64,000 bases of DNA from Sorangium sp051521495 (GCF_051521495.1 NZ_CP150355.1:5642001-5706000); one strand, 5' to 3'; numbered from the stretch's first letter, positions 52,534 to 61,889 are shown. Notes: generated by a model not told the origin, from the sequence alone. Program-made: numbers and translations.

Positions 52534-53804
52534 CGAGGCGAGAGGGCATACGCGATGCCCGAATCGAGCGTGGACCGCACCAGGAGCCCGCCCAGATCCG
52601 CCCCGAGCTCGACGAGCGTCCGCGCGATGGCGGGCTGGATCCCCGTCAGGAGCACCTGCGCGCCGAGCAGGTTCACCGCGCGCGCCGTCCGCACCAGCGC
52701 GCTCGCGACCTGGGTGTCGATGGTCGGCACGCCCGTAACGTCGAGGATCACCATCGAGGCCTGGTGGGCGACGATGCCTGCCAGCAGGATCTCGAGCACC
52801 TGCTGAGCCCGCGGCGCATCGATGTTGCCGATGAGCGGCATCACCACCACGCCGCGCGCGATCGGCAGCAGCGGCGTGGAGAGGGCGCGCAGCCTGGCCT
52901 CCTGCAGGTGGATGATCTCGTCCTGAAGCCGTTGAGCCTCGGCCTCGGCCGCTCGGCTTTCGGTGACCTCCACGGAGATGCCGCACACCGCATGCAGCCT
53001 GCCTCGTGAATCCAGCAGCGGGAACCTGTTCGTCACGAAGGAATGGACGCGGCCCTCGAGCAGGAGCTGCTCCTCCTTGACGAGCGGCGCCTCCGTCGCG
53101 ATGACCTGCCGCTCCGACTGCGCAAAAGCCTCGGCGAGCTCCGAGGGCATGACGTCGCGATCGGCGCGCCCGAGCACCGCGTCGCGGGAGAGGCCCATGA
53201 GCCGCTCGAAGTGCCTGTTGACGAGCGCGTAGCGGCCGTTCAGATCCTTGACGTACACGGCGCTGGGCGCGTGCTCCACGAGTGCGGTGACGAATGCCGT
53301 GCTGTCCTGGTACGCCTGTTGGGCGCGCATCCTGTCGGTCACGTCGAGGTTGATCCCGATCACGTAGCGCGCGCCGCCCACGTCGGCCGCCGACATCCTG
53401 GTCTCGGTCCAGACGGTGCGGTCCTCGGTGCGCTCGAGGCCGGCGTCGGCCGTGTTGTACGCGGTCGGCGCCATGATCACGCCTCCGCCGCTCCGGATCA
53501 CCTGATCGAAGTGGGCAGTGTATCCGCCCGCCATGGCGACAGGGTCCTCGTACATATTATGCTTGCCGACCATGGCATCCTTCGACGGCACGGCCAGTAT
53601 CTCGCGGTTCCGCCGGTTGATGTCCACAAGTACGCCGTCGGCGCCGTAGAGGGCCGACGGGACCGGCAGGTGCTCGAAGACGCCCTGGTACAGCGCCGCC
53701 TGCGCCTCCGCGGCCTGGGCGCGCTGCTCCAGCGCCGTGACCTCGCAGCGGAGCCGCTCCAGCTCAGCCTGCAGTCCCTCGATGTCCGTGCGCCCCAGGA
53801 TCAT
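52494..53804 (-). CDS. PAS-PAS-STAS protein (RsbR-like)
   Basis: 436 residues, start after AAAGGG. An N-terminal coiled coil (EGLQAELERLRCEVTALEQR) leads to two PAS folds: about residues 38-155 (FEHLPVPSALYGADGVLVDI...YVIGINLDVTDR) and about 168-285 (LVEHAPSAVYVKDLNGRYAL...GISVEVTE). The C-terminal STAS domain (about 315-425) reads VVVMPLIGNIDAPRAQQVLE, LDVTGVPTIDTQVASAL and LLTGIQPAIARTLVEL. Thr in IDT and in ART correspond to positions phosphorylated in RsbR-type proteins. This is the layout of stressosome RsbR paralogues with sensory N-domains. The last 15 residues come from a tandem repeat. Confidence 0.88.
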   Translation of the reverse strand: MILGRTDIEGLQAELERLRCEVTALEQRAQAAEAQAALYQGVFEHLPVPSALYGADGVLVDINRRNREILAVPSKDAMVGKHNMYEDPVAMAGGYTAHFDQVIRSGGGVIMAPTAYNTADAGLERTEDRTVWTETRMSAADVGGARYVIGINLDVTDRMRAQQAYQDSTAFVTALVEHAPSAVYVKDLNGRYALVNRHFERLMGLSRDAVLGRADRDVMPSELAEAFAQSERQVIATEAPLVKEEQLLLEGRVHSFVTNRFPLLDSRGRLHAVCGISVEVTESRAAEAEAQRLQDEIIHLQEARLRALSTPLLPIARGVVVMPLIGNIDAPRAQQVLEILLAGIVAHQASMVILDVTGVPTIDTQVASALVRTARAVNLLGAQVLLTGIQPAIARTLVELGADLGGLLVRSTLDSGIAYALSPRPGRVSGQAASGA

Positions 53805-53980
53805 CGGATCTACCCTTTCAGCTCGCGAGTGACCATCGCGCTCAGGTCGTACACATCCATTATTACACGCTGGACACTTACATGTTCCGTCCAGCATTGC
53901 CAAGCCGATTTGCTGACTCGGCTTTCAGCGATTGGGGGCATGGTGGCGCTCACACCTGCGCGGGACCTGCGCTCTGCGTC

Positions 53981-54030
53981 GCGTTAGGTCGCGTTAGGTC
54001 GCGTTAGGTCGCGTTAGGTCGCGTTAGGTA
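53981..54030. repeat. 10-bp tandem repeat, five copies
   Basis: Decamer gcgttaggtc repeated five times in direct contact (last copy ends ta). Located upstream of the PAS-STAS gene. Confidence 0.95.
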
Positions 54031-54287
54031 GCTCGCTCGCGCCTGATGTAGGCACAGCGGAGACTCGCCTGCTCCTGGCGGGGCCCCTCGCCGGGATACC
54101 GGGCATCCTGGTCAAGCGGTTGCGCGCCATCACCGATGGCTGCGGGTGAGACACTTGTGGAAATGCTCAAGTCGTTGGGTGTCAAGAACGTTATGTGGTG
54201 CCTGGAGGTCTCCACGGATCCATGGGGTGAAAGCCCCGGGGCGGCAGAAGGTCGAAGCCGCATCGTCGAGGTGGTCCCCGGCGGGGA

Positions 54288-54372
54288 GATCCCACGGGCA
54301 TTTCCACGGTTCGGGATCGCGTGGTCAAGGCCGCCGGCCGGATGATCGTCGAGCCGATCTTCAAAGCTGATG
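54288..54372 (+). pseudogene. Group II intron reverse transcriptase (LtrA-like) fragment
   Basis: A 28-codon stretch encodes GDPTGISTVRDRVVKAAGRM and continues IVEPIFKAD. Group II intron maturases typically have GIPTVRDRVVQAALxxxLEPIFEAD here. No start, no further domain and no flanking intron structure could be recognised, so it is a small decayed remnant in non-coding DNA between the PAS-STAS gene and the AEC transporter gene. Confidence 0.6.
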
Positions 54373-54462
54373 GACGCGCGGTGGCAGTATGGAATTTCGT
54401 CTCGTTTGCGACAGGCATGTTCCAGAGATCGGTGCCTGATAAGCGGGGAAACGGAGGGCGCG

Positions 54463-55401
54463 CTACGGGACGATCCGGCGCAGCGCCTCGACCAGGATCG
54501 GCAGGGTCGCCAGCGCGCCGAGCGTGGTCACGACCGCGGTGGCCGCGGCGAACTGGCCGTCGCAGCCGTACCGCGCGGCGACGATCACGGACACCATGGA
54601 CGTCGGCATGGCGGACTGCAGCACCGCTACCTCGGAGGTGGGCCGCTTCAGGCCGAGCGCAACCGCGGCGCCGAGCGCGACCGCGGGCGACAGGAGCAGC
54701 TTCACGGCGGCGACGGTTGCGAGCGGACGCACGCGGCCACGGAGCGAGGCAAGGTCGAGGCTGAGGCCCAGCGCGAGGAACACAAGCGTCGGGGTCGCGC
54801 TCCCGAGCGCGCCGAGCGCGTGCTCCAACCACACCGGCAGCGGGATCGGCGCCGCGTGGAGCGTGAGCCCGACGGCGATCGACAGCACGTTGGGGTGCAG
54901 GAGCACCGCGAGCAGGCCCCGCCCATCCCCGCCGCCGCCCCCGCCCATGCGCGCGGCGAGCGCGACGCCGAAGGTCCACAGGAGGAACGCCGTGACGATG
55001 CTGTCGACAAGGATCGCCGTCCCCGCCGCGCCGCCCGCGTCGCCGTAGAGGGCCAGCACGACGGGGACGCCGAGGAAGCCGGTGTTGGAGAAGCTGCCGA
55101 CGAGGCCGGCGGCGCCCTGCGCGGCGCGCGGGAGCCCGAGCGCCCGCGCCGCCGCGACCCCGGCGAGGGCGCACGCGAAGAGCGCGACCGTCGACGCGGC
55201 GACCGCGCCCCAGGCGCCGTGGCCGATGCCCGAGCGGCGCAGCACGGTGACGATCAGCGCGGGCGTGGTGACGTCGATGACCAGCCGGTGGAGCACGGCG
55301 GCGTCCGCCTGACCGGCGCGGCCCAGCGCGCGCAGCAGCACGCCGACCCCGAGCACCGCGAAGAGGGCCAGGAGCTGAGAGATCAGGTCGCCCGACGGCA
55401 C
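54463..55401 (-). CDS. AEC family transporter (auxin-efflux-carrier type)
   Basis: 312 residues, GTG start. About ten transmembrane helices are seen as two sets separated by a Gly-rich loop (GGGGGGDGRG, about residues 152-161). Family motifs include SNTGFLGVPVVLALYG in the first half (the NxGxxGxP signature) and the crossover region AVLQSAMPTSMVSVIVAARY in the second. It transports an organic anion or amino-acid-like solute; the substrate is unknown. It follows a small zinc-ribbon gene by 86 bp. Confidence 0.9.
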   Translation of the reverse strand: MPSGDLISQLLALFAVLGVGVLLRALGRAGQADAAVLHRLVIDVTTPALIVTVLRRSGIGHGAWGAVAASTVALFACALAGVAAARALGLPRAAQGAAGLVGSFSNTGFLGVPVVLALYGDAGGAAGTAILVDSIVTAFLLWTFGVALAARMGGGGGGDGRGLLAVLLHPNVLSIAVGLTLHAAPIPLPVWLEHALGALGSATPTLVFLALGLSLDLASLRGRVRPLATVAAVKLLLSPAVALGAAVALGLKRPTSEVAVLQSAMPTSMVSVIVAARYGCDGQFAAATAVVTTLGALATLPILVEALRRIVP

Positions 55402-55487
55402 GGGCCGCTTTTAGCTCGGCGGGGGGCGGCGTCCAGCGCTCTCGTCGCTCACGCGGCCATCGTCATCGTGCACGACCAGCGCGCGCG

Positions 55488-55685
55488 TCACGGCGCGCGC
55501 CTACCCCGTGTCCCCGCGGGCGGCCGCGGCGCCGCTCCATCGCCGGCCGCGGCAGGGCAGCTCTCCGCGGTCTCGCCGGTGCAGCACTCGGCCTGGTTGG
55601 CCCCGAACATCGGGCAGCGGCTGTTCACGCAGGCGGCGTGGCCGTGGACGTAGGCGAGCGGCGAAGTGCAGAGCGGGCAGCGCAC
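55488..55685 (-). CDS. Small zinc-ribbon-like protein
   Basis: 65 residues, GTG start. The N-terminal 40 residues hold CPLCTSPLAYVHGHAACVNSRCPMFG, a CxxC...C...C pattern consistent with one zinc site, followed by ECCTGETAESC. The C-terminal third is Pro/Arg-rich. It may be a co-factor or regulator; no family was named. Same direction as the AEC transporter. Confidence 0.6.
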   Translation of the reverse strand: MRCPLCTSPLAYVHGHAACVNSRCPMFGANQAECCTGETAESCPAAAGDGAAPRPPAGTRGRRAP

Positions 55686-55781
55686 CGCGGCGGACTATAG
55701 GGCCGGCCGGCCTTCAGCGGAACAGGAGAGGGAGAACGCGCCGAGGATGCAAGGGATCTTTCGTTCCTGGCGTCCTCGACG

Positions 55782-55827
55782 CGCTTGACGTGCTTGACGT
55801 GCTTGACGTCTTTGACGACGTTGACGT
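55782..55827. repeat. 9-bp tandem repeat, about five copies
   Basis: Degenerate nonamer tgcttgacg repeated directly about five times, 30 bp beyond the transketolase stop. Confidence 0.85.
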
Positions 55828-55855
55828 GCTGCCTGTGTCCGTTGCTTCCAGCGGG

Positions 55856-57844
55856 TCAGGGCACGAGGTCCTGCACCGCCTGCACCACCGCCTGGGGGTT
55901 CATGCCCAGCCGGTCCATCACGATGTCGCCGGGAGCGCTCGTGCCGTAGCGGTCGATCCCGAGGGCGATCCCCTTGGAGCCGACCCACCGGTGCCAGCCG
56001 AAGGTGACACCCGCCTCGATGGACACGCGGCGCGTGCACGCGGCGGGCAGCACCGCCTCCTGGTAGCCGCGGTCCTGGCGCGCGAACCGCTCCACGCACG
56101 GCATCGAGACGACGCGGACGCCGGGCCCGAGCCGCTTCGCGGCCTCGACCGCGTGCTGCACCTCGCTGCCCGTCGCGATCAGGATGGTCTCGAGCGCCGC
56201 CGTCTCCTTGATCAGGACATAGGCGCCGCGCCGGACGCCCTCGCGCTTCGCGGCGGCGTCGCCCGGCAGCAGCGGGACGGCCTGGCGCGTGAGCGCGAGG
56301 ACCGTCGGGCCGTCGTTGCGCTCCAGCGAGGCGATCCAGGCGCCGGCCGTCTCCTCGGCGTCCGCCGGCCGGATGACGTCCAGATCGACGATCGCGCGCA
56401 GCCCGGTGACGGTCTCCACGGGCTGGTGCGTCGGCCCGTCCTCGCCCACGCCCACCGAGTCGTGCGTGAAGATGTAGATGACCGGCAGGTGCGACAGCGC
56501 GGCCAGGCGGATGCTCGGCCGCAGGTAGTCCGCGAACACGAGGAACGTGGCGCCGCTCGGGCGCAGGCCGCCGTGGTACGCGATGCCGTTCATGATCGCG
56601 CCCATGCCGTGCTCGCGGATGCCGGCGCGGATGTTCCGGCCGCCCGGGTGCTCCGGATCGAAGTCCGTGCTCGACGCGATGTAGTTGAACGTCGAGCCGT
56701 AGAGGTCGGCGCTCGACCCGATGAGCGCGGGCACCGCCTCGGCGACGGCCTGAAGCACCGTCTCGCCGGCCTTGCGCGTGGCGACCTTGGTGCCGGCGGC
56801 GAAGGCGGGGACGCGCGCGTCGAGGTCCGCCGGCGCCTTCCTCGCGAGGCCGTCGTCGAGCTGCCGGGCGAGCTCGGGGTTCTTCGCGCGCCAGGCCTGG
56901 AAGGTCGCTTCCCACGCCCCGCGCACCTTGCCGAGCTCTTCCTTGCGCTTCGCGAAGAACTGCTTCACCTCGTCGCTGACGTAGAAGTGCTCCGCGGGCA
57001 GCCCGAGGTTCTTGCGGGCCTGATCCACGAACTTGGCGCCGCCCTCGCCGTGCGCCTTCTGCGTGCCGGCGACCTCGGGGATCCCCTTGCCGATCAGGGT
57101 GTGGGCGACGACGAACTTCGGCTTTCCGCTCTTCGACGCCCGCGCCTGGCCGAGCACCCGGTGGACGGCGTCCAGGTCGTTGCCCTGCTCGATGTGGAAC
57201 ACCTCGAAGCCGTAGGCCTCGAAGCGCTTGGCCGTGTCCTCGCTCTGGGTCTTGATGGCCATCGCGTCCAGCGTGACGTCGTTGGCGTCGTAGATGAGGA
57301 TCAGGTTGTCGAGCTTGAAGTGCCCCGCGAAGGAGGCCGCCTCGGCGGCCACGCCCTCCTGGAGGCAGCCGTCGCCGGCGAGGCAGTACACGGTGAGATC
57401 GAAGATCGTGTGCTCCGGCGTGTTGTAGCGCGCGGCCAGCATCTTCGCGGCCACCGCGTGCCCCACGGCGTTGCCGACGCCCTGGCCGAGCGGGCCCGTC
57501 GTCGCCTCGACGCCCTCGGTATAATGGTACTCCGGGTGGCCAGGCGTCTTCGACTCCCACTGCCGGAAGCGGCGGATGTCGTCGAGGGACACCGGATACC
57601 CCGAGAGGTGCAGCCAGGCATAGAGGAACATGCTGCCGTGGCCTGCGGACAGGACGAAGCGATCGCGGTTCAACCAGTGCGGTTCGCTCGGATCGTGGCG
57701 GAGGAGGTCGCCGTAAAGCGCGGCCCCGATCTCGGCGGCCCCTAGCGGTAGGCCGAGGTGACCGGAGGAGCAGGCGTGGACGGCATCCATGGCGAGGCCG
57801 CGGGCGATCGAAGCCGCGGCGGCGAGCTTGGCGAAATCAGGCAT
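55856..57844 (-). CDS. tkt: Transketolase
   Basis: 662 residues from MPDFAKLA (a GTG at 57853 is also possible). Thiamine-diphosphate enzyme that moves two-carbon ketol units in the pentose phosphate and, where present, Calvin pathways. Clear motifs: DAVHACSSGHLGLPLG at the N-terminus, LSAGHGSM, the ThDP/Mg motif GDGCLQEGVAAEAASFAGH with Asn later, then THDSVGVGEDGPTHQPVE of the transketolase core, and the C-terminal domain with LIATGSEVQHAVEAAKRL and VSIEAGVTFGWHRWVG. Length is normal for bacterial TktA. It is a stand-alone gene. Confidence 0.96.
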   Translation of the reverse strand: MPDFAKLAAAASIARGLAMDAVHACSSGHLGLPLGAAEIGAALYGDLLRHDPSEPHWLNRDRFVLSAGHGSMFLYAWLHLSGYPVSLDDIRRFRQWESKTPGHPEYHYTEGVEATTGPLGQGVGNAVGHAVAAKMLAARYNTPEHTIFDLTVYCLAGDGCLQEGVAAEAASFAGHFKLDNLILIYDANDVTLDAMAIKTQSEDTAKRFEAYGFEVFHIEQGNDLDAVHRVLGQARASKSGKPKFVVAHTLIGKGIPEVAGTQKAHGEGGAKFVDQARKNLGLPAEHFYVSDEVKQFFAKRKEELGKVRGAWEATFQAWRAKNPELARQLDDGLARKAPADLDARVPAFAAGTKVATRKAGETVLQAVAEAVPALIGSSADLYGSTFNYIASSTDFDPEHPGGRNIRAGIREHGMGAIMNGIAYHGGLRPSGATFLVFADYLRPSIRLAALSHLPVIYIFTHDSVGVGEDGPTHQPVETVTGLRAIVDLDVIRPADAEETAGAWIASLERNDGPTVLALTRQAVPLLPGDAAAKREGVRRGAYVLIKETAALETILIATGSEVQHAVEAAKRLGPGVRVVSMPCVERFARQDRGYQEAVLPAACTRRVSIEAGVTFGWHRWVGSKGIALGIDRYGTSAPGDIVMDRLGMNPQAVVQAVQDLVP

Positions 57845-57897
57845 GGCGCGCACTCTAACCTACTTCTTCGCGGAGCGCGCCCCTTCGCGAGGCCCCT

Positions 57898-57950
57898 CAC
57901 CCGCCACCCGCCACCCGCCACCCGCCACCCGGCGCCCGCCGCCCGCCGCC
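57898..57950. repeat. Heptamer (cacccgc) repeat
   Basis: cacccgc repeated four times directly, then a run of gcccgcc copies, immediately upstream of the transketolase start. It resembles short tandemly repeated heptamers known from other bacteria. Confidence 0.85.
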
Positions 57951-58177
57951 TGGACCGCTCCGAGCGCGCCTCGGCGCTCGCTCGACTGTCCAGGCTTTCG
58001 TGGGCGACGCGGGGGCCGCGGGGCGGAAATGGGGCCGGTCAGGTCATCGGCCGCGCCATGGCGGACGTCCACCGCGCTGTCCGCTGGGGCTCGCGGAGCC
58101 CCGGTGACTGCGTACGTGGCACCGCGCGGGACGGGCCCCGGCCGAACATGTCCCCGCGCGCCGCCGCCCCGAGGCGT

Positions 58178-58215
58178 GGGGTGGACGCGATGGCGCCGAG
58201 GCGCTCGTCCACCCC
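58178..58215 (-). terminator. Hairpin after the SBBP lipoprotein gene
   Basis: Perfect 10-bp arms ggggtggacg and cgtccacccc around an 18-nt loop that holds a further ggcgc pairing. It lies about 14 bp past the stop. Confidence 0.65.
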
Positions 58216-58228
58216 GCGGGCGCGTGCG

Positions 58229-60055
58229 TCAGGGGGCAAAGACGGCGACGAAGCCATCCTTACCCGCGGCGGTGAGCGGGCCGGTGCCGAAGTCGGCGGT
58301 GCCCGTGAAGTCGCCGACGAGCGCGAGTTGGTCGTCGCGGTACGTCGTCAGGCCTCGTATCGTGGCGGGCGTGCCCGGGAACGTACGGCGCCAGAGCTCC
58401 GCGCCGGAAGCATTGAGCTTGACGAGGGACTGCTCTCCCAGGACGATGATGTTCCCGGCCGAGTCGGTGGCTACCGCGTCGCTCGGAGCCTCTCGGTGCC
58501 AGACGTAGTCGCCGAGCGGGCTCAGCTTCACCACGAACTGCGTTCCGCCGGCGATGGTCCCACCGCCGAGATCCAGATTCCCCAGGCTGCGGCCCACGAC
58601 GACGACGTTGCCCGCGGGGTCGACGGCGACATCCTTTGCCTCTCCTCCTTCGTCGGCGAAGTCGGGCGCCGACGGTCCGGAAACGAGCTTTTGCCAGAGC
58701 ACAGCGCCCGCAGGGTCTCGCTTCTCGACGTGGAAATAGTAATCGCAAGGACATAGCCCCGGGCCACGGGAGTGCCCCATGGCCAACAGGACGTTGCCGG
58801 CGCTGTCCATGGCGACCCCGCCCGGGCTGTCGAATGTCCGCTGGGAGAAACCCCACATGTACTCGCCCGCCGCGTTGTATGTCCTCAAGGACATGGCGGT
58901 GTCCACGGAGCTCGGGTAGACGAACAGCGCAGCGGAGGTGCCCGCGGCGCCTCCCGCGATGTCTCGTAGGGCGACCGAGATCGCGGAGGTCCCGGCGGTG
59001 AATCCGCGGCTGAAGAGGTGGTTCCCGTTCGGATCGAGCTTGACGAGGAAGACGGCGCTCGACGAAAAGTCAAAGCTCCAGGGGAGCGGGCCGCCTCCGA
59101 AGTCGACAGGCCCCGGCCCGTCGAAGGTGGGGCCGCCATAGGTCCCGCCGAGGAGGATGTTGCCGCTCGCGTCGAGCGCGATGTTGGTTCCGGCTTCGCC
59201 GTAGGGGCTGCTGCCGAATCGCCTGTTCCATATCGCATGGCCTGCCGGATCGAGCTTGAGCACGAATACGTCCGCGGAGCCTGCGCTCACGAGCGGCCCC
59301 GCCCCGAAATCGACCGTCCCCACGAACGCGCCCGTCACATAGAGGTTGCCCGCTGCGTCCGTTGCGACGCCGTAGGCGGCGTCAGCGCCAGCGCCACCCA
59401 GAGCGGCGGACCACAGCGGCTCAGGCGAGCATCGCCCGGTACCATCGCAGTCCTCGTCGGCCTCCGTGGCGCAGTCTTCGGCCGATGGCGTGACCTCACC
59501 GATGCACGGGCCATAGCCAGTTCCGTCTTGCAGGCAAGTTTGAGCGCCAGTGGCGCACAGCCCTACCCCTTGCGTCCCCGGGAGCCCCGAATAGCAGCTC
59601 AACGGCGATCCCGGCACGCAAACAGACGCGCCGCCGCCGCCACCGCCGCCGCTCGTGGCCGGCTCTCCTCCGGCGCCTCCCTGACCGCCGCCGCCGATAG
59701 CCGGCTCTCCTCCCGCGCCCCCATCGCCGCCGCCGCCGGCCGCCGTCTCTCCTCCGGCGCCTCCCTGGCCGCTCCCGGCGCCTCCCTGGCCTCCACCGCC
59801 GGTCGCCGGCTCTCCCCCCGCGCCTCCCTGACCGCTCCCCGCGCCGCCCTGGCCTCCACCGCCGCTCGCCGGCTCTCCCCCCGCGCCTGCCTGATCGCCT
59901 CCCGCGCCTCCCTGACCGCCGCCGCCGGTCGCCGGCTCTCCCCCCGCGCCTGCCTGACCGCCGCCCTCTCCGCGCGTGCAGCCGAGGGCCAGCGCCATCG
60001 CGAGCGCCATAGTCCCACTGAGCCCCTGCCACACCCCAGCGCCTCCGTGTCTCAC
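58229..60055 (-). CDS. Gly-rich SBBP-repeat (beta-propeller) lipoprotein
   Basis: 608 residues from GTG 60055 (GGTGGAG upstream; a longer frame begins at 60139). The signal with lipobox is TMALAMALALGC. A repetitive Gly region of about 120 residues (GGAGGEPATGGGGQGGAGS units) follows. Next is a Cys motif (VCVPGSPLSCYSGLPGTQGV ... CATEADEDCDG) common on myxobacterial surface proteins. The C-terminal 400 residues hold SBBP-type propeller repeats (AYGVATDAAGNLYVTGAFVG, NIALDASGNILLGGTYGG, VAVDPAGNVVVVGRSLGN). It is surface-anchored, with binding or adhesion inferred. Confidence 0.85.
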   Translation of the reverse strand: MRHGGAGVWQGLSGTMALAMALALGCTRGEGGGQAGAGGEPATGGGGQGGAGGDQAGAGGEPASGGGGQGGAGSGQGGAGGEPATGGGGQGGAGSGQGGAGGETAAGGGGDGGAGGEPAIGGGGQGGAGGEPATSGGGGGGGASVCVPGSPLSCYSGLPGTQGVGLCATGAQTCLQDGTGYGPCIGEVTPSAEDCATEADEDCDGTGRCSPEPLWSAALGGAGADAAYGVATDAAGNLYVTGAFVGTVDFGAGPLVSAGSADVFVLKLDPAGHAIWNRRFGSSPYGEAGTNIALDASGNILLGGTYGGPTFDGPGPVDFGGGPLPWSFDFSSSAVFLVKLDPNGNHLFSRGFTAGTSAISVALRDIAGGAAGTSAALFVYPSSVDTAMSLRTYNAAGEYMWGFSQRTFDSPGGVAMDSAGNVLLAMGHSRGPGLCPCDYYFHVEKRDPAGAVLWQKLVSGPSAPDFADEGGEAKDVAVDPAGNVVVVGRSLGNLDLGGGTIAGGTQFVVKLSPLGDYVWHREAPSDAVATDSAGNIIVLGEQSLVKLNASGAELWRRTFPGTPATIRGLTTYRDDQLALVGDFTGTADFGTGPLTAAGKDGFVAVFAP

Positions 60056-60339
60056 ATGCTCCACCTTTCTGTTCCGGGTTCTGCCGACGGGTTCCCCGAG
60101 CGCTTCGCTGGTTCTGGACGCGGGAGGAGCGCAGGCCACGAGGCGCTAGGTGCGCCGACGCGCGCGCACATTCATCCCGCGAGAAGCTCCGCGCGGGCAG
60201 CCGCCGGTCGATCGGCCGCACGCGGCGTCGCGGCGCCCGACGCCAGGTCTCTCTCTCTCGACATGGCTGTCCTCGTCCGGCCCACGCCGCGATCCCTCCC
60301 ACCTCCGTGGACACCCCCGAAGGCACCAGGGAGGCAGGG

Positions 60340-60543
60340 ATGGGACGGAGAAAGAGGCCCCAGGTCGCGCCCGAGCTCAAGGCGGAGGCGGTACGTCTGG
60401 CGAAGGCGGACGACCGGAGCACCGGCCAGCGGCCGGGAGCGCTCACGATGCCCGAGCGCGAGGAGCTCCAGCGGCTGGAGATGGGGATGGAGCGTGAGAG
60501 CCGAAAAAAATGCGGAGGCCTCCTGGCGAAGGAAAGCAAGTGA
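60340..60543 (+). pseudogene. IS3-family OrfA remnant with internal deletion
   Basis: 68 codons: GRRKRPQVAPELKAEAVRLA starts like IS3 OrfA (GxRRxYxxEFKxEAVRL). The frame then jumps to LTMPEREELQRLEMGMERES + RKKCGGLLAKESK, which matches the OrfA leucine-zipper and end (EREELxRLRxENxxLxxExDILKKAxAFFAKES). The helix-turn-helix in between is missing. No OrfB or inverted repeats were found. Confidence 0.7.
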
Positions 60544-60838
60544 GGCGAGCCGACACGGGACCTCGGAACGAGGCGGAAAGCGCCCATCTCATGCGTACTC
60601 ATGCGTACGTAGATGAAAGGGAGGACCTGCGTGCCTCAGCCCACCCTCTCCGCTTCCGCCTACAAAAGGTATGTTAAGGCTGAACAGCCCGTGGTACGAA
60701 CGGAAGAAGAGAAGGTGGAATGTTTCTTGTGACGGGGTCACCAGCTCACAGTGTACGCATTTGCTCGCTCGCCGTCCGTTGGGGCACGCCGACCGGGCGC
60801 ACGAGGCTCGCTCGATCGTGCTGAACCAGCAGAGACCC

Positions 60839-61825
60839 ATGCAGGAGCAAGAGACTCCGCTCTCTGGGCTCGTCCTCATCGTGGACGACAGCGCGGACAA
60901 CCTGACCGTGCTGTCGAGCGCGCTCATTTCTGATGGCCTGGAGGTGGCTGTCGCGCGCGACGGCGAGGAGGCGATCGAGCTGGCCAGCCGGACCCAGCCG
61001 GACCTCATCTTGCTCGACGCTCTGATGCCCGGCCTCAGCGGGTTCGAGACGTGCCGGCGGATCAAGGCCGATCCGGCGACGCAGAGCATCCCCGTCATCT
61101 TCATGACGGCGCTCGCTGAAGCGAGGTTCAGGCTCCAGGGCTTCCGCGTGGGCGCCGTCGACTATGTGACGAAGCCGTTCGAGAAGACCGAGCTCCTGGC
61201 GCGGGTGCACACCCAGATCTCGCTCCGGCGCGCAACGCGGGCTCTCGAGGAGCAGAATACGAGGCTCTCCGAGGAGATCCGGGAGCGCGCCAAGGCCGAG
61301 GAGGCGCTGGCGCAGGCCGTGCAGCTGCTGCGCGCCGCGAACGAGCAGCTCTCGCAGCAGCTGGCGCAGAGCGAGCGCGCCGAGGCGGCCAGGGCGGCGC
61401 TGCAAGAGCAGATCATCGCGGCCCAGCGGGAGCGGCTCCTCGAGCTCTCCGCTCCGCTCATTCCGATGATCGACGGCGTCCTCGTGATGCCCCTCATCGG
61501 CACGGTGGACGCCGAGCGTGCCGGACAAGCGGTCGAGACAGCGCTGCGCGGAGCGAGCGAGCGCAGGGCGGACTATCTCATCATTGACATCACCGGCGTA
61601 AAAGCAGTAGATGAAACGGTTGCGCGCATGCTCGTGCAAGCGGCGATGGGGCTCTCGCTGCTCGGCACGCGAACGGTCGTCACGGGCATCCGCGCAGAGG
61701 TAGCGCAAACGCTCGTGGCGCTCGACCTGCACCTCGATCAGCTCGTGACGAAGGCCACCCTGCAGTCGGGCGTGGAGCACGCGCTGCGGACACGCGGTCG
61801 CGGCCAGCACAAGCCCGAGCTCTGA
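60839..61825 (+). CDS. Response-regulator-receiver / STAS protein
   Basis: 328 residues from MQEQETPLSG. The receiver domain (10-125) is complete: Asp16/Asp17, phosphoacceptor Asp60 in LILLDALMPG, Thr90 and Lys112 (YVTKPF). A coiled coil (about 135-205) links to a STAS domain (about 212-320): VLVMPLIGTVDAERAGQAVE, IIDITGVKAVDETVARML, VVTGIRAEVAQTLVAL. It resembles the RsbR-type STAS of the gene at 52494, but position 259 is Glu where the other has Thr. It is 64 bp upstream of a kinase/AAA gene on the same strand and likely co-transcribed, acting as its output partner. Confidence 0.9.
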   Translation: MQEQETPLSGLVLIVDDSADNLTVLSSALISDGLEVAVARDGEEAIELASRTQPDLILLDALMPGLSGFETCRRIKADPATQSIPVIFMTALAEARFRLQGFRVGAVDYVTKPFEKTELLARVHTQISLRRATRALEEQNTRLSEEIRERAKAEEALAQAVQLLRAANEQLSQQLAQSERAEAARAALQEQIIAAQRERLLELSAPLIPMIDGVLVMPLIGTVDAERAGQAVETALRGASERRADYLIIDITGVKAVDETVARMLVQAAMGLSLLGTRTVVTGIRAEVAQTLVALDLHLDQLVTKATLQSGVEHALRTRGRGQHKPEL

Positions 61826-61889
61826 AGTACCGGAGAAATCCGTTGTTCGCCAGGCGTCTCCGCCGGCCCCGAAGAGGAGCTGAACCGGG

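Noticed and set aside
53981..54030. Telomere-like TTAGG repeats
   Set aside because: The decamer contains TTAGG by chance; this is a short internal repeat in a presumably circular bacterial chromosome.
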